DNA from: Trichoplax sp. H2
Taxonomy: Eukaryota; Placozoa; Uniplacotomia; Trichoplacea
DNA: 64,000 nucleotides
Reading direction: 5' to 3'
NCBI GenBank assembly: GCA_003344405.1
Contig: NOWV01000009.1
Location: forward strand, 124,001 to 188,000
Made by a program: the position numbers and the translations under genes. This document shows, in pieces, positions 1 through 13,800 of this stretch; the stretch's first letter is position 1, and every line of letters starts with the position of its first letter. The notes under the pieces are model-generated. The model did no database searches, was not told the DNA's origin, and saw only the letters and a program-made list of their open reading frames with translations.

Positions 1-700
1 ACAAAATGAGCTAAAATTGATTTTCATCCAGAACTCCCTGCTATTACTAACATGCCACGTCGAATTACTAGTTCTAATGTAAATCCTTACAACGCAAAAT
101 ATCATTTTACAAGCAATTCACAACTAAGTAGGTAATTAATAAATTGATGTATTAGCTAAATTAGTCCTCATAATAATAATAAAAAGTAAAAAGCGAGGTT
201 GCATTAATCCCTCTAAAATGTATTGCTATCCCAAATAAGTTCAATTGGATGTTGTCATTTATCATACTGTGGCAGTATGAGTTCAAGCGTGATGCTGTGA
301 AATTAGTCAATTGCGATTATCATAAGAAAAAATCACGACTACAAATACTTTCAGCCTAATTGAGCATGAAATTATTAAAGGAAATTGATATACTCATTTT
401 TTTCCATACTGACTATCGCTTGAGGTCTTCTTTACACACTGTGAACTGTCAAACACACCCAAAATCATCCAATCCACTGATCTAATCTTCAACTACAGGC
501 AATGGCTAATAGTGATTATTGACGATACCCACTTTATATCCTGTTAAACTGCTAAGCTACTGCAATAGGTTGTTATTGACTATTACACCTCACGGCTCGT
601 AGCCTTTACAGAGGAGAAGAACAGCTAAATAGATGTGTTCTCTTAGACGCAGTCTTTGCCTTAATAAAACAACTCAATAATGATCTGTTTATCGCTACCC

Positions 701-1280
701 ATCTACCTTAGGCCTAACATCGACCTTTACTCTAACTTATTACAGACATCTCAACTAGTGCCATAATCGGTTTGAATAGTGCGTGTTATAATATACAGTT
801 AGCTCACATTGCTAAACTATATTACGTATATCGCTAGTAATAGAAGATCGATAACTACATCGAAACTATCATCAGTGCCGTACCCTACAGCTACAACAAT
901 CAATCAACCGATTCCAATCGTTTGAATCATTGAATTTTATAAAGCGTATAAGCTACATTGATATAAAATATGACTGTAAGGTATTTTAAAATCTACCTTA
1001 GGCCTAACATCGACCTTTACTCTAACTTACTACAGACATCTCAACTAGTGCCATAATCGGTTTGAATAATGCATACAATAATATACAGTTAGCTCACATT
1101 GCTAAACTATATTACGTATATCGCTAGTAATAGAAGATCGATAACTACATCGAAACTATCATCAGTGCCGTATCCTACAGCTATAACAATCAATCAACCG
1201 ATTCCAATCGTTTGAATCATTGAATTTTATAAAGCGTATAAGCAACATTGATACAAAATATAACTGTAAGGTATTTTAAA
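701..1280. repeat. Tandem duplication, two copies of 290 bp
   Basis: Copy 1 is 701-990 and copy 2 is 991-1280. Both begin with ATCTACCTTAGGCCTAACAT and end with GTATTTTAAA, and they differ at only a few positions. The units abut exactly, so this is a recent unequal-crossover or replication-slippage duplication. No coding potential is evident. Confidence 0.95.
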
Positions 1281-2100
1281 ATTTTATAAAACCTAATATT
1301 GAGCTCATCTACTACCCTACATTTACTATACAGTTTTCACTTAAATTGAGTCTACTGCCTAAATAAACACTCGGCTACAGAGTTCCTTTCGGAGTCATTG
1401 TCTGGCTATAGCATCTATGTAGATTACTAATAATGTGATCAATTTCAAATCAAACTTTTTATTAAAGTCATATTCTAATTGATTGTATATTACTTACGAT
1501 ATTATGTACATTCTAGGTAACTTAATTTCGTACAACAGTACTTGCTATTTTTCCATTACATTCATTCACTAATTCAACTAGGGAAATGTAGTATACAATA
1601 TCAATAATTACTGTAAACGACAGCAAGAGGCACTCGGGAGTAGCTCGGGAGAAGAGTCTATTCCTGTACGATTAATAAACATTTTGTAAAGATATTTACA
1701 ATAAGTCCAAACTAATATTTAGATTACTATTTAATTGCTTTTGTAGAATCCAAATAAAGAGTTAATTTAAAGCATACAAGCGTCCCCAGGTGTATATATA
1801 AATGAGCTCGTTGAAGATTTTTTACTTTATGTATTCACATATAGGACTCAGTATTTACTGTAATATGCATGTCTCACACAAAATCTTTCTATATAATATA
1901 CTGTAGAATATATATAGTTATTTCGTCACGATTATGATTAGGTATAAGGCGAATCTTGGGAGTAATTTAAATCCAATTACTGTATATTACAAGTCTATTT
2001 AAAATTCATCAACTCCATATAATTCATATCGAATAAAAGAATTTATTAGATTATCTTTCCTATCATATTTGTAAGTAATTTTGTAAAAATGAACCCTAAC

Positions 2101-2450
2101 AGCCAATAAAACTGAAATCCTATTTACTAGAATGGTAACAACGATTTTATCATTTATTTTTTCTGCAGCTTCAAGTGATGCGAAGATCTCGAGATTTGAA
2201 ATTAGGAATATCGTTTTTGCCCAATAGCCAACAAAACTAAAATCCTATTTATCAGAATGGTAACAAGAATTATAATTTTATTATTTATACGTTCTGTAGC
2301 TTCAACTGATATAAAGATCTCGAGATTTGAAATTAGGAATATTACTTTTGCTCTAGTACCTAACAAAACTAAAGTTGTATTTACTGGAATAGTTACAACA
2401 AATTTAACTTTTATTTATATTGTGGCCTAGAATGATATGAAAATCTCGGC
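2101..2450. repeat. Diverged tandem repeat, three copies of about 125-132 bp
   Basis: Copies begin near 2101, 2226 and 2358. Each contains a CCAA/CTAA-CAAAACTAAA-like start, an ACTGGAAT/AGAATGG-like block and an AAGATCTCGAGATTTGAAAT-like end. Copies 1 and 2 are close, while copy 3 is clearly more diverged and ends near AAAATCTCGG. Confidence 0.85.
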
Positions 2451-5400
2451 GATGATTTGGGTAAGTAAACAAATAGAACAATTAACCTACGAAGTACCTG
2501 GCACTTATGCTTTTAAATATATTTCTAATAAGAAGATCCACTACTATATCTTGTAGTTTATCCAATTTAAAATCCTGCATTGACTTTGTCTAATCTTAAT
2601 CCCAATTTACAGTCAATAATATTGCTTTCTTATAAGCAGACAATTTCGTGCCTTTCAATTACATAAATAATATTTTTCCCTATAGATTTTTGTTTATACG
2701 AAAGTATTAAATAGCCGTAAAAATAGGCTTACATTACACAATGTCCCTACTAAACTGTAATTGATTTATTACATCCGCAGAATACCTAGTCATCTATTAA
2801 TTATTTGAATTGATTAATGTCTCTATCAGGGCTACGATAGCAAATAAGATTAGTCTTGCCGATAAGTCTGACTTTTGGAGAAGATAAGCTCTGGATAATA
2901 GGTTTTTATGTCACAATAATCAGTAATACATAAGATTGTCGCTATAGTAATTCTCGTATGTACCATCAATTCTAATCTTAATTAATAGTTTATAACATAT
3001 TCGCTATGGTGAAATATTTCTTTGCATTGTCGTTAAAAGCCATCCTTCGATAAAATATAAATATAATCAGTTTTTCGTGTTATCATTGATTAAGATTGCT
3101 GATTTACAGGCTGATTAAAATTTTCTTGTATCATTAATACGGTAATCTGAGTATGTACGTAATGAAAGCTTAAGGCATAACATTCATGTACCTGTGCATG
3201 TATTCTTTTTTCACTAAAATCGATGTTACGGTTTAATTGCAAAGCCATTTAAGTTACCCATAGAATATTAATGTATAGATAGCTAGCAAAGACCCTAGTA
3301 AGTTTTCTTTCTCACTCTTACCCTTACTCAGTGCATTTAATAAAGGACAGTAATAATCTATTCGTAAAATGACTAGCCAAGAGAGTTTATAGTTGATCGT
3401 ATGCCAAAGTCAACGTGCCTAGCCTAACGATAACTATGAACTATTATATATTTGACAAATTATTAATCTACAATCTCTCAGAGAGTAGTACTTACATCGA
3501 CGCGGAATCATCATAGCAATAAAATTCGATATCATATAATGCTTTAAATTTACTTGTGCAATAATCGACGCACTGTATATGTCAACGAAGTCGTATTAGA
3601 GTTCTGAAAAATCGATTAAAATTTCGAGTAATTGTACTGTGTACAGTATATATCCTTTACTATTTACCTTTATACCTTTTAAATTAAAATTACTTATCTA
3701 CAGTTTATTATAAAATAGAGACGATAGCATATAGCATAAGATTGAAATTAATCGATCTTCATTGAAATAGTATTAAGCGTTAAACCTTATTCTGTATCTG
3801 ATACGTAGTTCTAGTTTACCTTAGTAATTTCTGTGATTGTCTCGTACATACATTATAATCAATCTATGCTTGGATCTTAAATATGCGATTATAAGAAGAT
3901 TATAATATATACCGTCGCAGTTAAAAGTTTTATCGTATTATACGCTTTCCGTGTATCTAGATTAAACGAAACTATGATAAATTATATGTGCACAATGTTT
4001 TTATCTTTCTTTATAAAAGCGTTGACTATATTGGCAGCTGTTCTAATACTATGATATTAACTTTGAGCACTATAAAACTTTACCCCGATAGTAAATTCTG
4101 AGAAAAGTTTTCTAATTACACCAAACTTTTATCAAATTAATTACGATTACATCGTTACTATATTTATAATCTTCCAATATCAGACATTTCGATTACTAGT
4201 TAAGCTTACTCATCATTTTATAACGTTTAAAATTTACGGATACAACTAAATCGACGATAAAAATAAAGGGGAAAGTAATTAATTATTTGGAATACTGGTA
4301 TGATCTGTAACAATATTCGACATAGGGTGCCATATGCGTATATTTATCTATGTGGGTACAATATCACTCATTATTAGAGGAAATCACTCAATTACTATAA
4401 ACAAGGTTAAATTACATATTATAAGGCTTCGTGATGATAATGGCATTGGATGAAAATTTTAAATCTGTTATTAATCTATAGATACTTATGGGTATAAAAA
4501 ATTAAGGCTTGCTATTAATCTTAAATTATGATATTCTAAGACTTTGATTCGTCTTGTAAATGTAAAGGCAACATTTTTCATTTATTTACTTTTAGCCTAT
4601 CAAAATCCCAGTAATATATACAGACGATACAATAGCAAATATTTCGACTTAGTTACTACTTAAAATACTAAGAAACTGTAGAGCTATCTACGTGAAACTC
4701 AAGTCAGTCAGTTTGGGCGAAAGGTATCCGTATTATTAAATTTACCTTTATTTAACAATGTAACTTTTAAGTATCTATTCCGTACCCTTATATTATATTT
4801 CTTGTCAAGAATCGTTCATATAGCATGTTATTTGTAAGCATATCAGTAATCGATTTTCTTTTATTAGTACGTACTCATTATGTTAAAATTAAATATAGAA
4901 ATGACATATGTTGGAATCTTAGTTCTAAAAACAGTTATCATGTTTATATCTATAGTCAACATAGGATCTGGAACAGCAATTAAAACAATAATAATGAAGT
5001 AGCATACACGTGTATTAGATTCTAATCCTAAACTACTTATTAATTATGAAGTAGTCAGGGCTGGTAATCTCAATTAACGGCGATAATTATAGTGTCCATG
5101 TCAGCTGAGATTCTGAAATTGTACTTGAGGCTATAGCGAATACAGTATATTTCATATTCTAGACCCAAAACTAATTTTCAACTTGAAATAGATAATTTCA
5201 GTCAGTAGAGGTAATCTTACGAGTTCGGATAGTCAAACAGAGGGTCTAGTATCGAGATTAAACTTCATAATCGTACTCGTACACGTACAACTCTAGACAT
5301 TAATATAGTGAATGATTTAACTATTACGTGGTACTGCAACAACGCAATTAACAGTAAGTAGAGATATGTCGTATAGTAATTTGATGTAATGCCATGTTAA

Positions 5401-6850
5401 CAGAATAGGCTTTCCCCTATGCTGATTCAATTATGTTTAAATCAGCTTTCAAATTTTAAATTTCTCTGCTTATTTCTAAATATAGTGCGGTAAATCTTTG
5501 AAGTCATTAGTTCACATTAAGAGTAAATTAATCGAATGACTTCTTAAGTAGCATAATGAGGACTGAGTCGGAATTGTCTAAATGTAAAATATACTGATCG
5601 AATATGTGGTTCGACTTACTAGTGGCAAACGTACAGCCACATGTACAAGATCGATTAATTAAAGGTTGGTTAGAGTGGGGAGGAAGGAAAAGACATGCAT
5701 TGTTTTATTAGACATTTACTATCCTAAGCTACTGTTCCGTAGTAATAAGTAACCAAATCAGAAGTATTTGCTATTTCATCTAATGTGATACGAGTATATC
5801 TCCTTAAATCTCCTCTTTAAGTTATCCATTAAATATCGCATTCTTCAATAGATGTCTGAATACTAATTTTCCACCAGGAGTAATAAATATTAATACTATG
5901 AAGTAAAGTATAAGAATATGACTTTGCATTGAATATTATGGACGCTAAACTCGATCTTAATACTGGATAGCTATACTAGATAGCTAATAGGCTATGGTAT
6001 CATAAATTACTGACAAGGCTACCAAACTACGGTAAATGTATTCATGAAATAATCATAATGTATTGCTTAACCAGTTCGCTATTACCAATAGCACGGTAAT
6101 TGATATGTTGGGCAACTTTAACGTAGTAAATAAATAAACAAGTGCCGTAATAAAATGAAAGATAAAAGTCGAATTTTAGCTGATCAGCAGGACCTGAGAT
6201 TCTATGTGTGTATCTATTTTCTTATAAGCGATACGTCATGCCCGGAGAAAATTTAATAAGGTTAATAATGATTTACATTATAATAATAAAAATATCTTTA
6301 AAATTTACCGTACAATATGCAACAAATCAACTTAATTGCCGTATTAATATTTATTATCTCAGTAATTGAAATGATGACATGATTACAAAATAACGATACT
6401 GAGACACGTTCCCCTCATGACGTCGAGATGGGTGAACTTTATTAATTGTCCCTGGAAAGCTATAAATACGGTCAATTTACATCCAAAATTTTAATAATTG
6501 TCCAAACGATACTAACGTTATCTGCTCACTAAGCAAGCCGTATTACTTTTCCGATCTCTGTCAAGAAATTTTCTATTTACAATACAGAAATTTATTGGAA
6601 TCTCAAATATGAGTGGATCAAAGCAAAACTTTTCAATTTTAAACGTCGTTTCTCAGCGTACATTTTTGGCTATGATGGTTAGCAAATACTTAGTAAATTA
6701 TTTTATACTGTATCGTAAACGATATCACATTAATTTCAATATAAATGTTCAAATTTCGAGAGTAACCGTAGCACTGTAAACTACATTAAGATATCATTTA
6801 AGTTGTAATTCTTTTAGCAATTCGCTTATACAAAAATTTAGACGATATCT

Positions 6851-6970
6851 AACGTATAATTACTGTCGCTAGAACAAATACTACAATGATAATTAATCTA
6901 GAAATTAATAATATATCGTTTCCTGTCGCTAGAATAAATGCTGTAATAATCATCAATCTAGAAATTAATA
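6851..6970. repeat. Tandem duplication, two copies of 60 bp
   Basis: The units 6851-6910 and 6911-6970 share a CTGTCGCTAGAA block and a CAATCTA/TAATCTA-GAAATTAATA end at exactly 60-bp spacing, with scattered substitutions between them. Confidence 0.85.
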
Positions 6971-8048
6971 CATTAGTTTCAGTAGTATTCGAAAGGCTAT
7001 AGAAGAGTTTACCGGATGTCAGAATATGATATGGTTAGAATTAAAATATTTGATCGAGAAAGTATATGAGTATAAGAAGCTATTGTAGAGATAACTACTC
7101 GTATTAGCGTAAGAGTATATTATAGTCCTTTTTACAGTCCTTGTGATACGAGTACTGATTATATATTATCATATATTCTGTACGGTAATGCATCATAGCA
7201 TGATTCTTCAGTTACAAAGAAAATTTTAGTAAGCTACGTATCAATAGTCCGAATCTACGGTATCCAATCACAATATTTCTTTTCTATAAAATCGGTACTT
7301 TATATAATTGTAATATTAGGTACATTACAATAGATGATTGGATTTTTAAGTAGTAAATTAAACTAATATAGTTATGTCTTGTTTGCGGTAGTTACGTATT
7401 AGAATAAAGTACTATTAATTTATTTTAGGCGTACAGTCAGTAAACACTAATAATAATCTGCACGGTGAAGCGTGCTGAGCAAAGCTAGACTCGCCCGCGC
7501 GCGTTTTTCACGGGTATCACGAGGCTAGTTAAATTAATTAAATCATCATTTATAGAAAGGAAATCAAAATACATATGGTATCGTAGATCTCCTTACAATA
7601 CTGCACCGACAGAGAAAACTAGACTATTTATTATGATTTTCTTTAAAAACTGTTTGTTAAGATCGAGAAAAGTCGAAATATCGAATATCAAGTTAAATCT
7701 AATTTCTAGTCTCATCTCTTAATTAAATTTGAATTGATAATCTGGGAGTAATTTTTATATCTTAACTATACAGTATTGCTATAAGTATCGATATTATATA
7801 GCGAATTACTGGTATTGATACGGTACAGTATTCTCTACGTGTCTAGATAACTACGAGAGAATTGTCGCTTTTTAGTTTAATTAATAGTTAATTTGATTCA
7901 TTAAAAATTACGAGTTGCAAGAGCGAGCACACTTCTATTACTATCAATGTATATCTAGGCTTGAAAAGATAAGTCTTACAAGCCAGCAGGTGTCTAAATC
8001 CAAAATTAATCTAACCTTACAAATATATTAAATTCTTTTATTATTTAG

Positions 8049-8558
8049 ATGTTTATGCTATCGATCAATCTTTACGGAGTTCTTCACTGCCACGGCCGCT
8101 CTATTATTATTAAGAGAGATACTCCTGAGATGTTTCCTTTGGAGAATAAATTTATACAACCAGAAGTTTGTATCGATGGCGGAAATATTGCCAACGACTA
8201 TCTTCACCAAATTAGACAACAAAATAAGTGTGCAATTATACAAGAAACAAAGTATTTTCGTATTCATTACGATGACTTCGGTTATCCTACACCGACTGGA
8301 TTCATGGCGAAAACTTGCCTTCCTATTAACTGCGGAGATACTGAAGACGTCAGCAAAAATTGCAGAAACTATGTTAACATGACCAGTCATCCTCTTTATA
8401 TCCGTTATTCAGATAATCAGGTTGGAGTAACGCAATATCTTAGTGTCGCCAATTGTATAATACCGCCAACAAATAAAACTGTTATATTTGGTACTTTACA
8501 ATCTAACAAGACGATCGAATTTCTCGATAATGAAGTTAATACTACAAATACTTGGTAA
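8049..8558 (+). CDS. Unrecognised Cys-rich, glycosylated-type protein
   Basis: This is a 169-codon open frame, long for this AT-rich sequence. I do not recognise the family. Seven cysteines (positions about 14, 41, 61, 90, 95, 105 and 136) and four N-X-T sequons (NMT, NKT, NKT, NTT) in the last third suggest an extracellular or lumenal protein. The first 15 residues are mildly hydrophobic but not a clean signal peptide. A good acceptor-like stretch (pyrimidine-rich, ending TTTAG) lies directly before the ATG, so this may be the last exon of a gene whose signal-peptide exon lies upstream, rather than a complete gene. The opposite-strand 110-codon frame is taken as a shadow. No neighbour gives context, since the next gene starts 2.3 kb away. 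Confidence 0.45.
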   Translation: MFMLSINLYGVLHCHGRSIIIKRDTPEMFPLENKFIQPEVCIDGGNIANDYLHQIRQQNKCAIIQETKYFRIHYDDFGYPTPTGFMAKTCLPINCGDTEDVSKNCRNYVNMTSHPLYIRYSDNQVGVTQYLSVANCIIPPTNKTVIFGTLQSNKTIEFLDNEVNTTNTW

Positions 8559-9020
8559 CTCAACACAATTTATTGTAATAATAATAATCACGATATACGA
8601 ATATATCGAAGATAACAAGATGGTTATCTGTCATATTTATACCTCAAATTTCGATTATTTCGAGTAATTATAAAGTATTTACGTAATGTTCTTCACGAGG
8701 ATAATATTAAGTATGAGATTTTATCTCAGTACTACATTGCTAATCTAAGATATTATGCAACTACTAAATTATATTACTATCATCAACTAATTATTAATCA
8801 ACTAATTATTAAGCTGCAAATGATAATTTAAATTAATCGAATCGAATAATGAAGTAGAAGTTAATTTTACTATTCTATTTGAACAATTCATTGGGCTATT
8901 TATATAGTTTATTAAGTACCCAAAGTGAATCCATAAACACAGTATTATTGTAGTCGAATACATATACTGTATTACGTATTACTGAATATTCTATAAGGTA
9001 ATCGATAGTAAAATGTATTC

Positions 9021-9264
9021 CTTTTAAAGTACTTATTTTGGAGATATATTTATTGACGGTGTGTTGATAATGGAATTAGAAATCTATTGTTACTCAATAT
9101 TTTTACCCTATTTATGTTGCACTATATATCTCGCACATCTAGCTTTTACAGTACTTATTTTGGAGATATATTTATTGACGGTGTGTTGATGATGGAATTA
9201 GAAATCTATTGTTACTCAATATTTTTACCCTATTTATGTTGTACTATGTATCTCGCACATCTAG
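9021..9264. repeat. Tandem duplication, two copies of 122 bp
   Basis: Copy 1 is 9021-9142 and copy 2 is 9143-9264. Both contain ACTTATTTTGGAGATATATT and end near the motif TCGCACATCTAGCT, with only a few mismatches. The 64-codon frame across it (9087-9281) is produced by the duplication and is not taken as a gene. Confidence 0.95.
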
Positions 9265-10021
9265 CTCTTTTGTATTTCTAATAAATTTATATTTTACATA
9301 ATATTACACTTGTCTATCTAAGTGATTTAAATCGTTTAGCGGTTCAACCGATAGAGTAGATATTATTTACGATCGCGTCTTAAGATGTAGATGATATGGA
9401 TCATATCGAGTAATGCACCCACCTATTTAAGTGTTGAAATTACAGTAAACACGAATAAACAAGCTAACACATGCAGTACTATATGCTTAATTAATCTTGA
9501 ATAAGAATACGGTTGGCCAGACTATCGATGCTAGTAATTATATTAAGCGTAATATAAGTGATCTTCTTATTTTATTAGCTTTCCTCATTTATACACCGTA
9601 CAGATCTCAATAAATACTAGCATTCTACAGGGAATAGAGCGTTAGCATTAAGAGCTACATCAAAAATCCATACTAAAACCCTTTATTAAGCATAGAAATA
9701 CGTACTTTCCCAAAACTTTTATTGCATTTACAGCTGGATACTTTCATTTTAGAGGTAGGAAACATTACAAGTAAACGTATTGAAAGTTTTCTTGAAAGCC
9801 CGTAGAGTACATTACATTCGAAGCTATTTAATTTCATCTACCATTTTTTCCTGAAAACGACTTAAAAGCTGATGATACGGGTTAAATTATGTTGAGCCGT
9901 TTCAGCTAACTTGAATGCACTACTAATAAATTAAAAAAATTATTAATGGGTATACTACAGGTAACTTTTATATTCATGAAACTAAAATATTAAAGCTGAA
10001 GTCTATAACATAACAACATTT

Positions 10022-10125
10022 GGTCAGCATACGTACGATATACCTTAGGGATATAACATTCCGAAGTTAAGCATTTATCCTTATGCAGCGATGGGTACTA
10101 GTTTGTGTTACTCGTATATTGCTAA
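10022..10125 (+). pseudogene. Possible 5S rRNA-like fragment
   Basis: The stretch contains CCGAAGTTAAGCA, close to the conserved box A/loop B region of 5S rRNA, followed about 20 bases later by GCGATGGGTACTAG, which resembles the GGATGGGT or CGATGGTACT region. The ends (AGCATACG and CGTATATTGCT) can partly pair like helix I. The spacing is shorter than in a eukaryotic 5S and the rest is AT-rich, so this is either a degenerate nuclear copy, a SINE head, an organelle or bacterial-like fragment, or coincidence. Confidence 0.22.
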
Positions 10126-10458
10126 ATTTATTATAAAGAGAGTATTGGAGTAGTCCAAAAATCTTGACCGGCTTTCTCAATGCTGAGGTAAGCGTACAGT
10201 AGGCAGCGTGACAAAGGACAGAGGTAGTGTGAGCTCTCTTACGCATAGTACTGCTGGCTAAGAAATATTACAATCAGCTACAGTAATGCAAGTGCTTCCC
10301 ATTACTTCCCATCTCTACGTTTTCATTGGCAAAATTGCACTTCGTAGGCTTTGCAAGCTTTGCATTTGCAGGATACCTTTTTTATATAGCCTTCCCTCCT
10401 GCGCCATTGCCTGAAGCTGGCGGCGTCGTGTTGTCGGTCCATCTTGCCGCACCGGCAA

Positions 10459-10567
10459 GGTACAGTGTACATTGTACTGTAGCATAACTACAATACAATG
10501 TACAGTACAGTACAGTACTGTACTCGACGAAGTACAGTACTGCACATTACTGTATACCTTACAGTAC
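10459..10567. repeat. TACTGTACAGTA palindrome cluster, upstream of ICE1
   Basis: Dense overlapping units of TGTACAGTAC and its complement, including a TACAGTACAGTACAGTACTG run. The cluster ends about 290 bp before the ICE1-like start codon. The motif is self-complementary and could extrude hairpins or bind a dimeric factor. Confidence 0.85.
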
Positions 10568-10857
10568 AAAGATCTTACTGTATAGTGTGGACTGTGTCCA
10601 CTGACTTACTAAAGCCATCCAAAATTGTCCCACCTATAAAAGAATAATTTAATATCATCTACCCTTTAATCAGACTTAATTATTGTTATTCCTTCCATCG
10701 TATGGACTTTAGGGTTATGAAATGGAATCATTGATGAATTGTAGCTCTTTTTCATAACAGATCGTTGATAGGAAACTCTCACTTAATGTGCGGTAATCAG
10801 GGCATCTGAATAGCAAGAGAAAGAGACCATCACCAGCCTCTTGTCCTCATCAGCAAA

Positions 10858-13800
10858 ATGCAAGACTTTGATGTCGATGCGGATCAGTTAAGGAAGCAGA
10901 TTTTAACCATCAAGGAAGCAATATTCGATCGTGGAAAGTTATTGACATTGTATCAAGAGAAATGCAATCAAGTTCAAGCTATTCGAAAAGAATTAATCGA
11001 TGATGCTGCAACACAACAGCGATTAATAAGTGAATTGAAGAACAGTCAGTCATTACAACCAAAGTTAACACATGCAGAAGAAACGATACAACAGTTGCAA
11101 GAGGACAAACGACAATTGACATCTTTGCTTGAACAGCAACAAAATGCAACTGCAGCTAGCCAAAAATATGCAGAACAATTACGCTTAGTCATTACAGAAA
11201 ATGAATCCGCTAGATTCAACCTAAAGTCGGAAAGCAGTAACTTAAAAAATAATATTGACAAATGGAAAGTAGAAGATAAAAAAAATAAAGAAAAAATTGA
11301 AAAATACGCCAGTAAAATTGAATATTTAACTAAATTTAATAAAGGTTCGTTGAATAGCCTGACATTTTAAAAATGGATTATTTCAAGCCTATAGGCTGTA
11401 CATAAGTGACTGTGACATAATGCTAAAATTAGTGTAGTATTCAATCAATAGATGAATAGACAAGTACACTGTACATTTAGCCGAGCACCATTTCTCTTTT
11501 GATAATGTATAATTACAATATAATTTATTTCTACGATATTATAATACTCGTAAGCATAGTAAAATAATTACATCAAAATTTATATTTCAATTTATTTACA
11601 TATGACGTAGTCTTGAAAGAAGAGAAGCAACAGCAAGCTAAGAAAATTAAAGAACTAGAGAAAGAACTTTCCAGGCTAGAAAAATCATCTGCAAACTATA
11701 ACAATAATAGCAGTAGGAAGAGGCAGCATAAAAGGAATAGCGTCTCTGTTAGCAAATGCCACAAATTAGGCAGTCCTAATTTGGTTAATGATAAAGTATC
11801 GGATGTACCAGAACCTGAAATTGGCGACTTTACATCATCAGATTCTGATTCTTCTGCAGAGTCTAGAATTGAAAAAGCCTTGGCTGATCCTTCGCAGCAA
11901 TACTCCGGTGAACAGACATTGAACAGTCCTTGCAAATCAAATAAAGAGGAAGGAGAAATTTCGGACGCTACAGAGGATGGATCACAAAGTGATCTCGTTG
12001 AAGGTCAAAACCATCATATAGAATGTGACAACAACGAAATAGACATGGATAATGATCTCGCATCATTTGATCAAACCAAATCCATTGAATTTCCGATACG
12101 AAAAGACTCTCCTAAATATATTGCCAACCAAGAAAGTGAACAACACGACATTAAGCAAGATTCAGAGTCATGCACTGTTCGGCATAATCACCGTAAACTA
12201 TTGACCGATACTAAACATTCTCGTAGACAAAAGCTAACCCGGAGTTGTAAACCAGTTGCAAAGCTGCCAAGTGCTAATCAAATAATTGATTCACTGCCTA
12301 ATCAAATCACTGATACCTCATCAAGTGCTGCTGGAGTCGATATCATCGATAAAAATAAAAAAGATCAAACGAATGATCAGAATACGAAACTGGTAGGAGA
12401 TCATGGGTTAAAAAGAAAAAGAGTAGATAAGACTGCTATCGATAAATCACCTAGCAAAATTTTTTCTAACACCAATATAATAGCTGATGCAACACCACCA
12501 GTGCCATTAGCGTATCATAAGAATGAAAATTATACGGATATTTTAATGAAGGTGCAAGAAGAGATTGATACAATTGATAATCTTGCATTATCACCGCTAT
12601 CATTTAATTCTGATCGTGAAGATGATCGCACTGCAAGAGTCTTACAAGATTTTTCAGAATTCTGTTCTGTAATCCTTGACGATACTATCTCACCCATTTC
12701 TTCATCATCCAATGAAGAATATCAGGACGGTAACCGAGCAAACTTAGACGCTTGTTCAAACAAGGATCATGCTCAACAAACAAGTAAAATTCATGGCAAT
12801 TTCAACGTAGATGCAACTAACACCATAGACACTGATGATACTTGTATCAGTAAGGAAGTAGGTTTATCTTCGCTAATTTAATTGAATTATTTATATCATA
12901 ATACTATATTAAAATATTATTAAGTTTTTCATCGAAACTGATTGCAGGTGTCGTAATAAGAGACCTTACGGAGATTTTATTCGTAGTATTAATAACAAGA
13001 TTCTTTACTTCGTGTATATATTTAGAATGCGAATGATATAGATAAAGGAACGAATGTAACAAAAGTAGCTAAATTTATAGGAGTATGCCAACAATCAAGA
13101 AACTCTTCAGAATCCTTCGAGAGTGATAAACCAAATCGCACTAAACCTGCTTTGCCTAATGAAAATGAACAAATAAACAAAACACCACAGCAACGAAAAA
13201 AAAATTTGAAAAATACACGTACGAGTGTAATAGAATACAATAATAATAGTATTATTAATTTTGTATCCTATCTTTTCATCATTTTCTAAAAATTGTGTGG
13301 CTATGCTACTTCAATTAACTTTTATAGGCTATAATACTAGACAGCGAACCCGTTATAAAGACACCGACAATGTAGTAAAGTCTTCATCTCATCGCAGTAC
13401 TAGAATGAACATTAAATCGAATAAACGACAAGTCATAAGTTGCAAGGATCACGAGTCTTCTGATAGTGAAGACGATTTCCAGCCAAAATATTGGAATGAC
13501 TTATTTTTAGCTCTATACAGTAACAGAGTATCTGTCAGCGCAATAACTGAAAGAATGATACATGATAATGTTTCAACAACTAGGATGGTTTACGTCCTTT
13601 TATCAAATTTACCGTCGCTTCTTGATTCAAAAACTGATAGCGAACTGGACCCACTTGAACATTTAATTAACGATGATTACTCTAAATCTATTTTATGTGC
13701 ACAAGAAAATCGATTTGTTGATGCTGTAATCAAGCTTGAAAGCAAATATGTAAGTCCGGATTAACATTTACTGCGGCTTTTAAAATCTGTGTAACAGAAT

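Larger units (their letters stand above)
1..8048. other. Gene-poor AT-rich region
   Basis: No open reading frame or splice-consistent exon set is convincing on either strand. What is visible is several tandem duplications (listed separately) and long stretches of AT-rich sequence dense in stops. A small GC-rich patch near 7485-7510 stands out against the background. It could be intergenic, or an intron or UTR of a gene outside the window. Confidence 0.6.
8559..10857. other. Intergenic region upstream of the ICE1-like gene
   Basis: No supported gene. It holds a 122-bp tandem duplication (9021-9264), a 5S-rRNA-like stretch (10022-10125), a locally GC-richer block (about 10315-10460) containing the perfect hairpin CTTGCCG-CAC-CGGCAAG, and a cluster of TACTGTACAGTA palindromes (10459-10567). 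The promoter of the ICE1-like gene is presumably in the last few hundred bases. Confidence 0.6.

Noticed and set aside
10315-10569. 84-codon minus-strand frame before ICE1
   Set aside because: Half of it is translated TACTGTACAGTA repeat. The rest is a short basic stretch in a GC-richer patch more likely to be promoter sequence.
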